The notes: generated from the sequence alone by a model not told the origin. A DNA stretch of 64,000 nt from Scleromitrula shiraiana (GCA_028455995.1 JABELC010000005.1:1860001-1924000), one strand, 5' to 3'; shown: positions 46,800-58,661, counted from the stretch's first letter. Numbers and translations are program-made.

Positions 46800-48560
46800 G
46801 AATGAATACAATGGGCTGTTTGAGTTCAACATCCAAGAACGGAATATAAATCATGAAAGTCTTTCAAAAACATGTGCCATATCTGGCTGCGATTACACTA
46901 TCTGTTCCCTTTGAAGCGCGACAGCGGTTTACTGTCGTCGTCATTTTGTTCTAGATGTAGTAGAATTTAGCTCAACGATCACTTGCGCGTTAATTAGAAT
47001 ATGGTCTCTCGCATACAAACTTAGGTGACGGGACTATAATGGCTTGGAATCATGGGAGGCGGCTGTGATTATGTCGATGAGGATGAGAACGAGAGAATTG
47101 TTGCTTATATGATGATCTGTTGATTGCGTAATAGCAAGAACTTCAGGAACTGGATCCCTTATAGTGCCATTCTCTTCCTTGAGGTCATTCTTAGTCCGCT
47201 CACACGTCCCCAATGACTCCAGTGTCCAAACCTGTGAGGTAGTGTCGCTTGCTCGCGCCTAACCCCAACTCAAAGTCGATAACATTTCGTACTCATCCAG
47301 GCTAATATTCTTTCTCCAAAGCAAAGACTGAATCTCGAAATCCGCATGTAAATACTCAACTTTAGAGACCATCCCAAGTCTAGTCGAGTGAGTACCCTGT
47401 CATCGTACTTATCCAAAACCTCCAGGAACGCTTTGGCGACGCAATACTCAGAAACTAATATGTATTATGCATCAACTACCAACATATGTGATGAAAAGGA
47501 AGAAATTGAGGTTTTTGTTTCCGCCGTGCGATGTAAAGAGAGGTTTGTTACAAGGAAGGATTACAACGCGTGCTTCCGTCCTGAGCATCGGAATTTTTGA
47601 GGGGAGTTTCTAGTCCAAATTCGGCCCAGGTGTGGCTGAAGTACACACGGATGACTTCACCCAACTTCTATTACACCAGCAAAGACATTCTAGCTCTCCT
47701 TAACCAAACATATACATATGGGAGAACTACCGTGCAGTGTTCGAAGTTAATTGGTGTTTTTTACGATACAAGAAGACCCTGTATCTTTCACAGAGAATCC
47801 ACTGATCAAAGCCGATGGGCATGACATTTTGATATTGATGTAGTTGTAAGTTGCACCGACTCCGATATCATACATTCGCTTCGAATGCAGGATTTATACC
47901 ATGTCTAACACTCAAACATTAACTGTATATATATGGGAATTTGAAGTTATAACCATTGTGTTTACCGGGCTTTTGAGTGGAAAGATGTACGAGTGAAAAG
48001 TACCACCAATCTTTGGACGGAGTAAAACTCGCAACTACTACATTTTTGAATGTGTGATAAGAGACGATGATTCTTACCAAAAAATGGAAGCCACGCATAT
48101 CTGATGTCAGAAAGTTCTTGGCAGTTCTTGGTGCAAGGCGGGCGAGGCGTGACTGCTAAGCGGACCTTGTCAAACTCCAAATTCCGAATGTTTAGATACA
48201 CCACAAACAACGTGTACGTTCAAGCAGTCCCAACCTACGTAAAGTTATCGATCACGGTGAGTAGTAGCCATGCATGCGAGTGTTTTACCCTCTCTTTACT
48301 ATACAGATACGTGTATACGCTACGAAAAAAGGGATACAACGTGTTCTAGTGCAAGCATCAGACAATCTCGGACATGAAGATGCTCCATACCCGCGTTCAC
48401 ATGAAGTAAGGTATATGGATGGATATAAGACTAAAACCGTGGATTTAATAAAATGATATCATTATATATATGGCTGTATTCTCTTACTCTCTCCCCTTAT
48501 TAACAGCAATATTCTTTGGAATTCAACATATTATTAGAAGTTATAACAAACACTTACAAC

Positions 48561-49532
48561 ATGGCCTATAAACGTTCTGTCATCGTTACCGGCGGAACGG
48601 CCAATCTCGGATATCATGCGGCTCTCAAGATTGCTAAAGAGCGTCCCGACTACCTCGTTGTGATTGCTGCGCGGTCTGATAAAACGGGCTCCGCTCAGGC
48701 TATTAACAAAACCCTGAACCAAGAAAACACCATCTTCATGCAGCTTGATCTGTCCGACACAAAGAACGTCCGAGGTTTCGTTGAGAGGTGGCAAGGCGAT
48801 TCTACAAAACCCCCGATTCAAGCTCTGGTACTCAATGCCGGACTTCAGTTTCCCGCCGCCCTTACCATGACGCCCGAGGGTGTGGAGAAGACTTTTGCAA
48901 TTGCTCACGTCGGACATGCTTTGCTCTTTTTCCTCCTGTGTCCAATCCTCCCTCTAGACGCTCGAGTTGTCCTCACTGCGAGTGGTACGCACGATCCCGC
49001 ACAGAAAACCCGCCTTCCCGACGCTGAATACAATACCGCCGAGGATCTGGCTCATCCACCTAAGTCTATGATTAACATCTCCGGTCGAAAGCGATATACA
49101 ACCGCTAAGCTTTGTAATGTCTTATTCACGTATGCATTATCGCGTAAACTCACTGAGCGGGCCCCAGAGCGCCGTATCACTGTTAATGCAATGGATCCCG
49201 GTCTGATGCCAGGCACTGGGTTGGCGCGCGCGGGCAACTGGTTTGAGCGCTGGATCTGGAACTCGGTTATGCCGCGTATGATAGGTCTAATTCGCCTCTT
49301 TGTCATATCGAACACACATACCCCAATGGAATCGGGTGCTGCGCTTTCTAGACTCGCAATTAGCGCTGATATTGAGAGGGGTACCACGGGCAAATATTTT
49401 GAGGGACTTAAGGAGATCAAATCAAGCCAAGCCAGTTATGATGAGAGTAAGCAGGATGATCTGTGGAACTGGACAATAAACTTTTTAGCAAAAGACGATG
49501 AAGAAAAAGCAAGATTCGAGTCACTCAAGTGA
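48561..49532 (+). CDS. Short-chain dehydrogenase/reductase (protochlorophyllide-reductase-like SDR)
   Basis: Single exon, 323 residues. The start at 48561 (MAYKRSVIVTGGTANLGYHA) is preferred to an upstream GTG-type opening because it leads directly into the nucleotide-binding motif TGGTANLG. Other SDR features: LDLSD, LVLNAGLQFP near 90, VVLTASGTHDP (catalytic Ser region), active-site GRKRYTTAKLCN (Tyr near 179, Lys four later), and VNAMDPGLMPGTGLAR after the active site. The overall shape resembles fungal SDRs that are commonly labelled protochlorophyllide reductase-like or retinol dehydrogenase-like. It should use NAD(P)H; the substrate is unknown. GC content is clearly higher than in the surrounding gene-poor DNA. 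Confidence 0.9.
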   Translation: MAYKRSVIVTGGTANLGYHAALKIAKERPDYLVVIAARSDKTGSAQAINKTLNQENTIFMQLDLSDTKNVRGFVERWQGDSTKPPIQALVLNAGLQFPAALTMTPEGVEKTFAIAHVGHALLFFLLCPILPLDARVVLTASGTHDPAQKTRLPDAEYNTAEDLAHPPKSMINISGRKRYTTAKLCNVLFTYALSRKLTERAPERRITVNAMDPGLMPGTGLARAGNWFERWIWNSVMPRMIGLIRLFVISNTHTPMESGAALSRLAISADIERGTTGKYFEGLKEIKSSQASYDESKQDDLWNWTINFLAKDDEEKARFESLK

Positions 49533-50848
49533 GTGGGTAGATCAATGCGATATTATGATACTCGATGATTATTTTTCTCGATTTTCTTCTTGCTGCTGTG
49601 TATATACCTCATATTTTATTGTGTTTTTTTTAGCCACCTTACAATAATTCAACTCAAGTTCAGACAATAGTAGGGCTCCATCGCATCATGATATTGTCTA
49701 ATGGCAATCTTTTGCCCTTGCAAGTGTTAAAAAACAAATCAGTAACGCCCTAGCTTGCATAAGCGGCAATATCATACCATTCACTCCTAAAGCTGCATTG
49801 GCTGGGAATCTGTCATGGAAGAATCTTCCTGGAGTCACTGAGAAGTTAGAGCATCAGCATTACTTGATATGGTGATCTGCGTTACAATCAGTAGACTTTG
49901 TGGAGGTATATTGCGATGTTGCGATTATTGCTGGATTGTAGAGCGAGTTGGAAATTGTTAGATTATGCTGGGTGTTCAATATTGCATGTGGTGGCGATAG
50001 GAGGGGATGCAGAGATTATGAGGGAGCTGGAGAGGGTGAGATTGGTAGGGCTAGATCCCGACGGGGTGAACAATGATGGGTATACTGCCTGGAATATGGT
50101 GGGGATGGGGAAGAATGTTGAGGAGGGGTAGGGGGCGCGGGTTGAAGAACTTTTGGAGAGAAAGAGACAAGCTGAGAAACAAAATGACAGGCTGGGAGCA
50201 TGTAAGATTCTAGAAGTTGTGAAAAAGAGTGAGAATGAAAAGTGATGATGGCTCCAATGGTGATTTCGAGAATGCTGTTGAATATCATGTAGTGATATAA
50301 AGTATCATATATAATATAAATTCTTACTCCCATCTCCAAAGTCATACTATTTGTTAGTAAGCAAAAACAAAGAAATGAAAATCGATATAAGTTACACATA
50401 GATACTAGTAGCAAAATCAAGATATCCATAGTCATAAGCACTAGACTTGAGTCGACGTAGCGCATCTTGCTTGGAAACTGTTTGGCTCCGAGATCCAAGA
50501 TATTACGATCGTAGCCCACCCTCATGCCCAAAAAGACCAAAAAAATAAAAATAAAAAACATAACATACAACAGTGGGGATTCGCTGGTGGTCACCCACCC
50601 AACTACTAATCCACCGATTCAAGGCTTATGTATGGCAGAGCGGACGGGATGCCCAGTTCTCCTTGATCTGTGGTCGTATGTACCATCAAATTCACAAAAT
50701 GAAGATATATTCAAAAGGTTGAGAGTTCAAAGCCACTTTAGAATATGGAAAACCTTCAACATTAAGATCAGAGTGCCTATGTGAAGGGTTATAGTATAAA
50801 CACTGGGGCTTTTATTCGTACTTATGTCTGACGATTATACTTCACAGC
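49533..50848. other. Intergenic with ankyrin-like remnant
   Basis: Contains the 3' flanks of both SDR genes, which converge, and an ankyrin-like fragment at 49898-50131 (listed). Nothing else is supported. Confidence 0.45.
49898..50131 (+). pseudogene. Ankyrin-repeat gene remnant
   Basis: The frame reads LLLDCRASWKLLDYAGCSIL, HVVAIGGDAEIMRELERV and DGVNNDGYTAWN, which fits one to two ankyrin-type repeats (DxxGxxxLHxxAxxGxxE). No intact gene surrounds it: no plausible exon continues on either side. It is probably the fossil of a larger ankyrin protein. With only about 75 codons the call is tentative. Confidence 0.45.
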
Positions 50849-51892
50849 TTATCCCAACTTTCCTGGAACGAATGGGTGGCCAGCACTCAAACCGCCGTCG
50901 ACCGCCCAAGCTTGTCCATTTACATAGCTACTTTCATCACTTCCCAAGAACAATGCTACCCGAGCAACCTCATCTGCATGTGCACCTCTCCCCAGAGGAT
51001 TGAGTTGACCAATTTTCTTCTCGGATCCTCTGGCCCTTGCAGCTTCGTACATGGGAGCTGTCATACCAGTTTCAATCACGCCAGGACATATCGCGTTAAT
51101 CCGTATGCCGGTACCAGCCAGCTGGTAAGAAATTGTTTGCGCCAAGGAAATTACACCGGATTTCGAGGCCGAGTAGTCACTCGAACCCGCATTTGAACGA
51201 ATACCTGCTACTGATGCGGTACCAATGATACTTCCTGAAGGGTATTTCTTCTCCTCACTTGTCAACATCATAGCTGGTGCTCCATATTTTGCTGCCAAAT
51301 GTACACTATATCTAAGATTAGATATTAGATCTTATGGAGATGTATAGGATAGAGTTACCTAACAACATTCGTTCGTAGCGTAGACAGAAATTCATCAGCA
51401 GAAATGTCTGAGAATATCTTATTGCTTCCAACCACCCCCGCGTTTGCAAAGAAGATATCCAATCTTCCATACGTTTTTACAGCATGTTCTACAACCTCCT
51501 TTGTGGACTTCTCATCTGCTGCATCGAATTTCCGTGTATGTACCTCTACATCAGGATATAATGATGCGAGTTCTCGTTTGTGCGTCTCGAGGTTCGCATC
51601 GTTGTAATCGCATATGTATACGGCTCTTGCGCCATTCTGTGCAAACTGATGTGCTGATGCTCGACCAATTCCTAAAGGACTATTGGTTCCTTTATTATGT
51701 CAGTACCGGAACTGATTATTTGGAAAGAGGGGAATTACCAGTCACGATAATGACCTTCCCTTTAACCCTGGGGCCGGTAGAGTCTGGTGCAATCTTCTTG
51801 AGAATCGGGATATTTTCGAACTTCCCTTGATCACCAATTGGGTTCACAAGCTGTTCAGAGAGGGCAGCAAGTCTTCTCTTAGCATTTGACAT
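50849..51892 (-). CDS. Short-chain dehydrogenase/reductase (FabG-like SDR)
   Basis: Three exons (51892-51739, 51689-51359, 51305-50849) give 313 residues starting MSNAKRRLAALSEQLVNPIG. Intron 1 splits the cofactor motif: VIIVTG followed by TNSPLGIGRASAHQFA, which fixes the acceptor at AAAG (51691-51690). Other features: AVYICDYNDANLE, FDAADE, FFANAGVVGSN, GTASVAGIRSNAGSSDYSAS with YSASK (Tyr near 206), RINAICPGVIETGM, and the end WAVDGGLSAGHPFVPGKLG. Classical SDRs of this type reduce ketones or oxidise alcohols with NAD(P)(H). It converges with the SDR at 48561 but the two differ in subclass and motif spelling, so they are not a tandem duplicate. Confidence 0.9.
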
Positions 51893-52216
51893 GATTTCTG
51901 ATTTTGTAAAATAATCTGAAAAAGAATAACAAATTGCTTTTTAGAAAAGAAGGGATATATTAAAGTATTTGTACGTAGATTTGGAGTCTGGAGTTAAACG
52001 CGGGGGAACGGTGTACCCATCCATATACAGACGATATCCAAAAAGTCCGGGGTAAGTAATAAATGACCATTTACGGTATTGTACCTCGGTCTATCGAAGT
52101 GAATCAATGGTATGTATGGTATGTATGGTAAGCAAGCAGGCTTTAGACAAGCCAATTAATCTAATCTACCGGATCTACTAATAAATAATAAGACTATGTA
52201 CATAGTGTAAGATTTA

Positions 52217-52360
52217 TAATTATTATTGTTATTATTATTATTGTTATTATTATTATTGTTATTATTATTATTGTTATTATTATTATTGTTATTATTATTA
52301 TTGTTATTATTATTATTGTTATTATTATTATTGTTATTATTATTATTGTTATTATTATTA
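52217..52360. repeat. 15-bp tandem repeat, about nine copies
   Basis: The unit ATTATTATTATTGTT recurs without interruption for about 144 bp; the single G marks each 15-bp period. Confidence 0.92.
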
Positions 52361-53034
52361 CATAGTAGGTTGTGTCATCTTCCTCTAAAATGACTTCAGA
52401 GTTTGAGGTCTAACATCTACACTTTATACTACCTACATAGTATGTACTATGCATTTACTATATTATATACCGTAGCATACCCGGGCCGGGACCCTTATTA
52501 GTTCTATGTAGTCTACGGGTAGGTATATGAATTATTAGGGCTACCGCTGCCATGTGCATAAATGTACTACTACTACTCTAAGGTACTAATAAGATTAGTT
52601 GTTATCGTGGGTCTTTACTTTCTTGCCTTTCACACTACTGACAATTTGGGCGGTTGGCTAAGGCTGTGAGTTACTTCTTAAGGTCTTCAAATCTAACTAC
52701 AATCGTAACATTTGCATACACTTGGGTCACAGTTGCTGCATGCTGTATGGAATCATCACTAAAAAAAAGTGGATAGAATCGTGAGGGATACATGCACAGT
52801 GCACACATATGGTGATATCCATTATCAAAGTCAAACAAATTTTAGTATTCTATATGCGCCATTTACAATACCAAAAATTGCTCATTGAATTGAAGAATTA
52901 CGTTTTCTAGAAGAAATCCCAGAGTAGAAGAATGTTTTGAAGTAACTAGGGTACTCGTGAATCCCCTTCCTTCAAAGTCCTCAAGGTCCTCAAATCCTTC
53001 AAATAATTGACAAAATTCATTCAAAATACCCTTT

Positions 53035-53063
53035 CCTCCTCCTCCTCCTCCTCCTCCTCCTCC
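53035..53063. repeat. CCT trinucleotide microsatellite
   Basis: About nine tandem CCT units, roughly 180 bp upstream of the TBC gene start. Confidence 0.9.
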
Positions 53064-53243
53064 ATCATCAGTCCATAGTATCATGATACTACATTGGAAA
53101 CCTCTTTTGATATTGATTGTACTATGCTTTTGTAAGAACCACTCCTGGGCTTAAGAGGCTTTTTATATGTAACCTGAGATTTTATTATTTGCTGAACCTG
53201 CTTTAACTGCTTTTAAAACCTCGTTAGAGATACGCGAGTGACG

Positions 53244-56200
53244 ATGATGTCTCGATCTTCGTCTGTAAAGGAAAATCTCCCTGATATCTATAAATACAAA
53301 TATCCTTCAATCAACACCACCACCATTACCAGTTCCAATATATTAAATGAACAAAATTTTCTGCAAAGCCCTGCCTTTACGGAATCTTCTCATGTTTCTT
53401 CTCCTTCCCTTTCATTTATAAATTCTTTTACGAGATACCAAGACTACGAATATAGGAACCACAAATGGGAGTCAAGCCTTCACAATAACGAAGTAACCGT
53501 AGCAATGGAAAATGAAGCTACAGGAAATTTATCAAGGACAGCCTCACATAATTCAGCAACGTCTATGAGAAGTCAACGATCTCAGGCTTTACGTTCAAAA
53601 CCTCGTAGATTGGTTTCGCAGATCTCGAGTTCCGCATCTTCAATTTCGGACAAATCCTTAACTTCATTTCCATCCTTCTCCGGAGACTCACCAACACAAG
53701 ATCGTACATTCTCGTTACCTGCAAATGATGGAGCTGCAAATAAGACTACCTCGACCGCAAACTCGATAGCCGATCTCACAACGTCTTCCTCCTCTTCACA
53801 ACATCGGACTGCTTTATTCGACGATGCGCCTCTAGGCCCCTTGCATGTGCCTGGATCGGTCCACCATGCAAATGACGAACACATTGAAAGGCTAATAGCA
53901 AGGAACGGAGCTGTGAAATTAGTTCGACAAATCGCTGAGGACTTGGCTCGACGAGATGCGCAAATCGCTTCGCTGAGGCGCAAGGCAGAAGAAAGAGAAA
54001 GGGCACTAAGGAAAATAATATTGGAATGCGGGTTATCGAATTTGGAGTTAGAGACCCGTCTACGCGCCGTTGAAAATGTACGAAAAGTATCTGGTGGCTC
54101 TGTTACTCCGAACGAGCCTGCATTGGAAGACCTTATGAACGATGCAATGAGCGAGACGGTGGTTATAGGAGATTTGGATAACATGGAACACGATGCCACT
54201 ATACGTGCAAAGGATCCAGCGCCTGAGAAACCGGCTGCGGGAACTTCAAGAGGCTGGAAAGATTACCTATGGGGTGGGACAAGCAGACAAAGCAGTCGTG
54301 CAAACAGTATAGCAAGCAGCACAAACGGGGAAATCACAAATGGCACGATTCCAATTCGTAATGGTATTCCCAGCCGGCGCACGATCTTACAAAATGATTT
54401 CTTTCGACCTCCTATGGCCTCTGAGGGAAGAGATAGCCGTCCACCGAGTAGTGATTCGGCCGTCGGCAATCCGCAGAGAAAACAATCTAGTCTAGCAACA
54501 TTAGCATTGAAACTTGTTGCAGGCACTTCAACTGTTCGGGATACTGATAGCACATCGTGCCGCGGTAGATCAAACAGCACGGAAACGGAACCGTCAGGCA
54601 GAACGCCATCAAGAGTCAGTACTAAAAGTACCATGTCTGCTCGACCAGCTCCAAGAACAGGACCTAAAGTCATACGAAAATCTACCCCGTTAACAAATAA
54701 TACCTCGGTTCGAGGCGTGCCCCAAGAGAGATGGGATACAATGGGATCTAGTCCGCAAGGTTCAAATACTGTGGCAAGTGAAAATTTTGGTCCGGTCGAA
54801 ATGGACACCATTCTGCCACCTGATGCTCAACCACCGACCTTGATGCAATATAGGAATTACAACAATCAAGAGTTTTTGACCGACCGGTTTGGATTTATAT
54901 ATGATCAACGTCGCAAAAAGAGGCAAAAGGAAGCCGCCGAGAGAGTTCGAAAAGGTAAGAGAGGAAGTCGTGTTGAAATGCTTAGTGGTGGCCGAAATAA
55001 TATATCTTCTGCAATGGTAGAAGAAGGTCTGGAAGATATTAGACCTGGATCGCCTTCATCTATTGCTACTGAGGACCGTGGTGAAGACGAAGAAAAGCCT
55101 GGCAAGCGTTGGCAAGATTATCTCAAAATTGCTACCTTCCCCACAGAGTTGCTATCCCACACACCATCATCAAACATGCCTGCATTTGAAGTTATGGAAG
55201 GTGGTGAGGTGCCAAAGTCTCCAGGAATTCTAGCCGATGAAAGAGGATTTGTGCCCGGAGCGAGCGTAGCAACAATACCACCAGCAATTTCTGTAATATC
55301 TGATGATGCGACTATATCGAAGCCTGCCACCGCTGAACCTTCCACGCCAACCACCCCTAAAGAAGATACGGAACCTGTAAAGCTTTTATTACAGCAACTC
55401 GGTGAAGTTCACGATTCATTACAGCGTGACAAAACCATTCGATGGAATGAATTCCTCCGCAAGGTCAGAGCTGAACGTAGGCGTGATGGCGAAGCGGCTG
55501 CCGCTGCATTAGCTGCAACCACCGACTCACGATCGCAACGTCCTATCGCGATTACCCCCGAGGCAACTCTGGCAGACGGCGAGATGATCGGCGTTTCTGG
55601 TCTGGGAAATAAAGGCAAGGTTGGGCGTGCTAAGTGGAACGAGTTCAAGAGTTTGGTTCTAGGTGGTATACCAGTCGCTTATCGTTCTAAGATTTGGGCT
55701 GAATGCTCAGGAGCTTCTGCACTACGTATACCAGGGTATTACGATGATTTAGTAGCTCATCGAGAGGGAGAAGACGACCCTACAGTAGTCGCTCAAATTC
55801 AGATGGATATCAATCGAACTTTGACGGACAACATATTCTTTCGCAAAGGCCCTGGAGTTGCTAAGCTCAACGAGGTACTCTTAGCTTACTCGAGGAGAAA
55901 TCACGAAGTTGGATACTGTCAGGGTATGAACTTGATCACTGCATGTTTGTTGCTTATTATGCCCACAGCAGAGGACGCCTTTTGGGTTTTGACTAGCATT
56001 ATCGAGCACACTCTACCTCCTGGATATTACGACCACAGCCTTTTAGCATCCAGAGCTGACCAGCAGGTTTTACGACAATATGTCGCTGAGATTTTACCAA
56101 AGCTATCACAGCACCTTGATGATCTCAGCATCGAACTCGAAGCACTTACTTTCCAATGGTTTCTCAGTGTTTTCACCGATTGTCTATCAGCTGAAGCATT

Positions 56201-56675
56201 ATTCCGAGTATGGGATGTCGTGCTCTGTATGAACGATGGCAGTACATTCCTTTTTCAAGTTGCTCTCGCTCTATTGAAACTAAATGAGCAGCAATTGCTA
56301 CAGTGTTCATCCCCTGCCAGCGTCTATACATATATAAACCACCAAATGACCAATCATGCCATCAGTATCGATGGTCTAATCCACGCATCAGAAGGACTGC
56401 GAAAGGTGGTCAGACGAGACGAGATTGAACTCAGAAGAGCAAGAGCTATTGAAACAGAGAAGGATCTCGTGAAACAACGAGAAGCTAAAAATTTAGCTCG
56501 AAAGGCTAAAAGAGATGCTACTTTGAATAACAATGCCTCGGATTCTATACACGATGCATCGATCACTTCTCCTATCAGAGAAACACATGTTGAATTGGGA
56601 AGTGACGAGTCAGATGAACTGACAGTCAGGACACCAATACCAGTTATCGAGGACGACGAAATGGGGTCAAAATAG
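53244..56675 (+). CDS. TBC-domain Rab GTPase-activating protein
   Basis: Single exon of 1,143 residues; the start is the first of two adjacent ATGs (MMSRSSSVKENLP). A long disordered Ser-rich N-terminus contains a coiled coil near 213-280 (AEDLARRDAQIASLRRKAEE). The TBC domain spans about 805-1050: GGIPVAYRSKIWAECSGA, arginine-finger motif IQMDINRTLTDN (near 851), glutamine-finger motif VGYCQGMNLI (near 890), DAFWVLTSIIEH, and FTDCLSAEALFRVWDVVLCM. Both catalytic residues (Arg and Gln) are present, so it should be an active GAP that switches off a Rab on secretory or endocytic membranes. A charged tail follows (about 1,060-1,143). The target Rab is not predictable; Gyp-type yeast proteins are relatives. 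Confidence 0.93.
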   Translation: MMSRSSSVKENLPDIYKYKYPSINTTTITSSNILNEQNFLQSPAFTESSHVSSPSLSFINSFTRYQDYEYRNHKWESSLHNNEVTVAMENEATGNLSRTASHNSATSMRSQRSQALRSKPRRLVSQISSSASSISDKSLTSFPSFSGDSPTQDRTFSLPANDGAANKTTSTANSIADLTTSSSSSQHRTALFDDAPLGPLHVPGSVHHANDEHIERLIARNGAVKLVRQIAEDLARRDAQIASLRRKAEERERALRKIILECGLSNLELETRLRAVENVRKVSGGSVTPNEPALEDLMNDAMSETVVIGDLDNMEHDATIRAKDPAPEKPAAGTSRGWKDYLWGGTSRQSSRANSIASSTNGEITNGTIPIRNGIPSRRTILQNDFFRPPMASEGRDSRPPSSDSAVGNPQRKQSSLATLALKLVAGTSTVRDTDSTSCRGRSNSTETEPSGRTPSRVSTKSTMSARPAPRTGPKVIRKSTPLTNNTSVRGVPQERWDTMGSSPQGSNTVASENFGPVEMDTILPPDAQPPTLMQYRNYNNQEFLTDRFGFIYDQRRKKRQKEAAERVRKGKRGSRVEMLSGGRNNISSAMVEEGLEDIRPGSPSSIATEDRGEDEEKPGKRWQDYLKIATFPTELLSHTPSSNMPAFEVMEGGEVPKSPGILADERGFVPGASVATIPPAISVISDDATISKPATAEPSTPTTPKEDTEPVKLLLQQLGEVHDSLQRDKTIRWNEFLRKVRAERRRDGEAAAAALAATTDSRSQRPIAITPEATLADGEMIGVSGLGNKGKVGRAKWNEFKSLVLGGIPVAYRSKIWAECSGASALRIPGYYDDLVAHREGEDDPTVVAQIQMDINRTLTDNIFFRKGPGVAKLNEVLLAYSRRNHEVGYCQGMNLITACLLLIMPTAEDAFWVLTSIIEHTLPPGYYDHSLLASRADQQVLRQYVAEILPKLSQHLDDLSIELEALTFQWFLSVFTDCLSAEALFRVWDVVLCMNDGSTFLFQVALALLKLNEQQLLQCSSPASVYTYINHQMTNHAISIDGLIHASEGLRKVVRRDEIELRRARAIETEKDLVKQREAKNLARKAKRDATLNNNASDSIHDASITSPIRETHVELGSDESDELTVRTPIPVIEDDEMGSK

Positions 56676-57261
56676 ATTGGAAGATACACACTCTCTTTTT
56701 ACTTGTCTTTTCCTTTTGGTGTATTGTTGTTATTGTTATTGCATTTACCGGAGCGGGACTGGGTCTTGGGCAATGATACCCCGTTTTTAACATTCATTTT
56801 CTTTCAAAAGCGAGAAACCAACTACCGAATGGGTGTTTCTTTTTTTTTACTTGTTTCTTCTTTTATACACTCAGGCTGGTATACCCTAGAAATGAAATGA
56901 CGCGAGCAAGCGAGCCGTGCATATAGAGTATTGATTTTTGTTAGATGGGCTTTCTGAATACATAGGATTGAAACTTCAATTTTGTGATGTGATGATGTCT
57001 TTTATTGCTTATGCTTGTGATTTTGAATGCGAGGATTCTGTTCTTGAATGGGCGCTTCTAAGTTACATCCAAATTCTTCTTATCAAGGACGGACTTCTCA
57101 CTTTTGAGGACCAAAGTTGAGTGAACAGTTCACCTTTATAAGTTTAAATGTATAGTTTACAAAGTTATTTCTCTTCTTCATCCATCAATTTCTTATTTCT
57201 TCTTCCTCTTCCACCCTCCTCCAGCAACAACAACCATCCTCCCGCGTTAATAACAGCAACC
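56676..57261. other. Intergenic
   Basis: TBC-gene 3' flank and promoter of the next small gene. The DNA just before 57262 is rich in C/T and CAA (CCTCCTCCAGCAACAACAAC split over 57215-57236). No other gene is seen. Confidence 0.4.
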
Positions 57262-57948
57262 ATGTCTTCCTCAGATCGAAAACCCAGAAAACACTATCGC
57301 GCCTCTCTCCAATTCACAGTCGATAGAATCGACAGCCTTGAAAAAGTCATCGCAGAAAAGAAAGCCCGCAACGAATCATTCGAACTCGAGGAACGCAAAA
57401 TCGTCAAACTAGTCGTCATCATGAGAAAACGCCCAAACGTGATGAGAGAATCGAGCAAGACTAAACCGTGGACGGAGTTGGAACGATACGCCGAGAAGGT
57501 TAAATGGAGATATGATGGCGGATCTGATAGCGTCCTTGATGACTTCGTCAAGACAATCGAGGAAGACCAATTCTCGTCGCCGGCTGCAGATTATCTTTAT
57601 GAGTCTGATGATGAATTTTATTGCGAACATTGTGGTAGGTTTGCTTTTGGGGAAGGGGGAATTATTTACCAGGATGAGTGTGATAGGGCTAATTGCGTGT
57701 AAATGTTTTTTTATAGATCCAGAAATGAGGTATTGCGATTTGAGCGGCGATGGGGAGTTTGATGAAAGTAAGGATAAGGAGTGGAAGAGGCTGCATGGCT
57801 ATGATGCAGGTATGTACTTCCACCTTGACTTTGCTGTCGAAGTGGAATGTCAGGGAATAACAAAAGCGTAGGTATTTTGGACTTTAAGGACAAAACCAGT
57901 GTTACCGCTCCGGCGTCAGTTGGTCATGGCAAGATTAAGCAAGACTGA
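57262..57948 (+). CDS. Unrecognised small acidic/charged protein
   Basis: Three exons (57262-57634, 57717-57809, 57872-57948) give 180 residues starting MSSSDRKPRKHYRASLQFTV. All introns are phase 1. The first exon encodes a charged helical region (TVDRIDSLEKVIAEKKARNE, ELEERKIVKLVVIMRKRPNV) and an acidic patch ending ESDDEFYCEHC; the second DPEMRYCDLSGDGEFDESKD and EWKRLHGYDA; the third DFKDKTSVTAPASVGHGKIK. Cys-x-x-Cys (CEHC) hints at a small metal site but only one pair is seen. No family is recognised. The exon 2/3 junction is the less certain part. Confidence 0.6.
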
Positions 57949-58237
57949 TGATGATAAAGATAATTTTAATATTGGAGCTTTGGCATCGGTTGATGGTGGG
58001 AATATGGGCGTAGTTCTGTGCTATCTTAGCCAACTTGCCCCGAGAAAGAAAGGAGTAGGCGTGTAATCCACAGCCTCTAGATCGTTTATTTCGTGGAGTT
58101 AGGAATATGGAACCATCATGGTTGATATGCACGAAAAATACCTATGTAGTCCAGCATCGTTTTGATAGTGAATAAATAGTTCACTTTCAATTTCAACCTT
58201 GAGAGAGATTATCGACGATTACAACCAAAGCGAAACC

Positions 58238-58661
58238 ATGATCAACGAATTAAAGAAACTTTATATTACTCATGTGAAGTAGACGAGAGAAGAAAAGCCT
58301 GGCCGTTCTGTCAAGTTGGCTGAGACGGAGCTATTTGTTGCCCTTTTTACACATCGCTACAAAATTCGAGCTCGCCTTGCATGTTCCAAAGTATTTGTAT
58401 CATTGCTAGAGGAAGGAGATACATTGGATCGCATAAAAGAAGTAGTAATATTTCCTGAGAACGGAATTCAGCTGAACGGCTGCCTGGATCTATTGTTAAT
58501 GTGTGCACTGCAAGCTCTGCAAGATGCCGAGCGCGCGACGACAGGTATGATTTAGTTTTCTCTTATTTAGAGGATAGATAATTAACACCTATACAGAGTC
58601 ACAACGCAACAACGCGCGAAACTGGAAGATTCATATCGATCCTATACGTGGGAACCAGTAA
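58238..58661 (+). pseudogene. Possible broken small gene
   Basis: An ATG at 58238 (MINELKKLYITHVK) is followed in the same frame by TAG at 58280-58282, then by 75 open codons (LAETELFVALFTHRYKIRAR, LACSKVFVSLLEEGDTLDRI, VVIFPENGIQLNGC) and, after a likely intron (donor GTATGA near 58543, acceptor ACAG ending 58596), ESQRNNARNWKIHIDPIRGNQ-type sequence (ESQRNNARNWKIHIDPIRGN) ending at 58661. The open part has no ATG of its own near the beginning. Either a nonsense mutation disabled it or an upstream exon is not recognised. It may be related to its left neighbour in size only. Confidence 0.35.

Larger units (their letters stand above)
44726..48560. other. 3.8-kb gene-poor interval
   Basis: The left end holds the GH17 promoter. 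Frames at 45437-45799, 47388-47600 and 47597-47824 are short and unsupported. A MITE lies at 45984-46356 and a T-arm-like hairpin at 46757-46799 (both listed). The rest is AT-rich sequence with no visible gene. Confidence 0.55.
51893..53243. promoter_or_regulatory. Divergent promoter region, SDR / TBC protein, with microsatellites
   Basis: A 1.35-kb spacer between genes pointing apart. It contains a 15-bp-unit TTATTG-type satellite (52217-52360), repeats of GGTATGTAT near 52108-52131, and a TCC tract at 53035-53063. No gene is seen. Confidence 0.5.

Noticed and set aside
47388..47824. Two short plus-strand frames possibly forming a gene
   Set aside because: No donor-acceptor pair joins them convincingly and no family is recognised.
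48561..51892. The two SDR genes as a tandem duplication or cluster
   Set aside because: They are convergent, have different intron structures and belong to different SDR subclasses; no cluster backbone enzyme is present.
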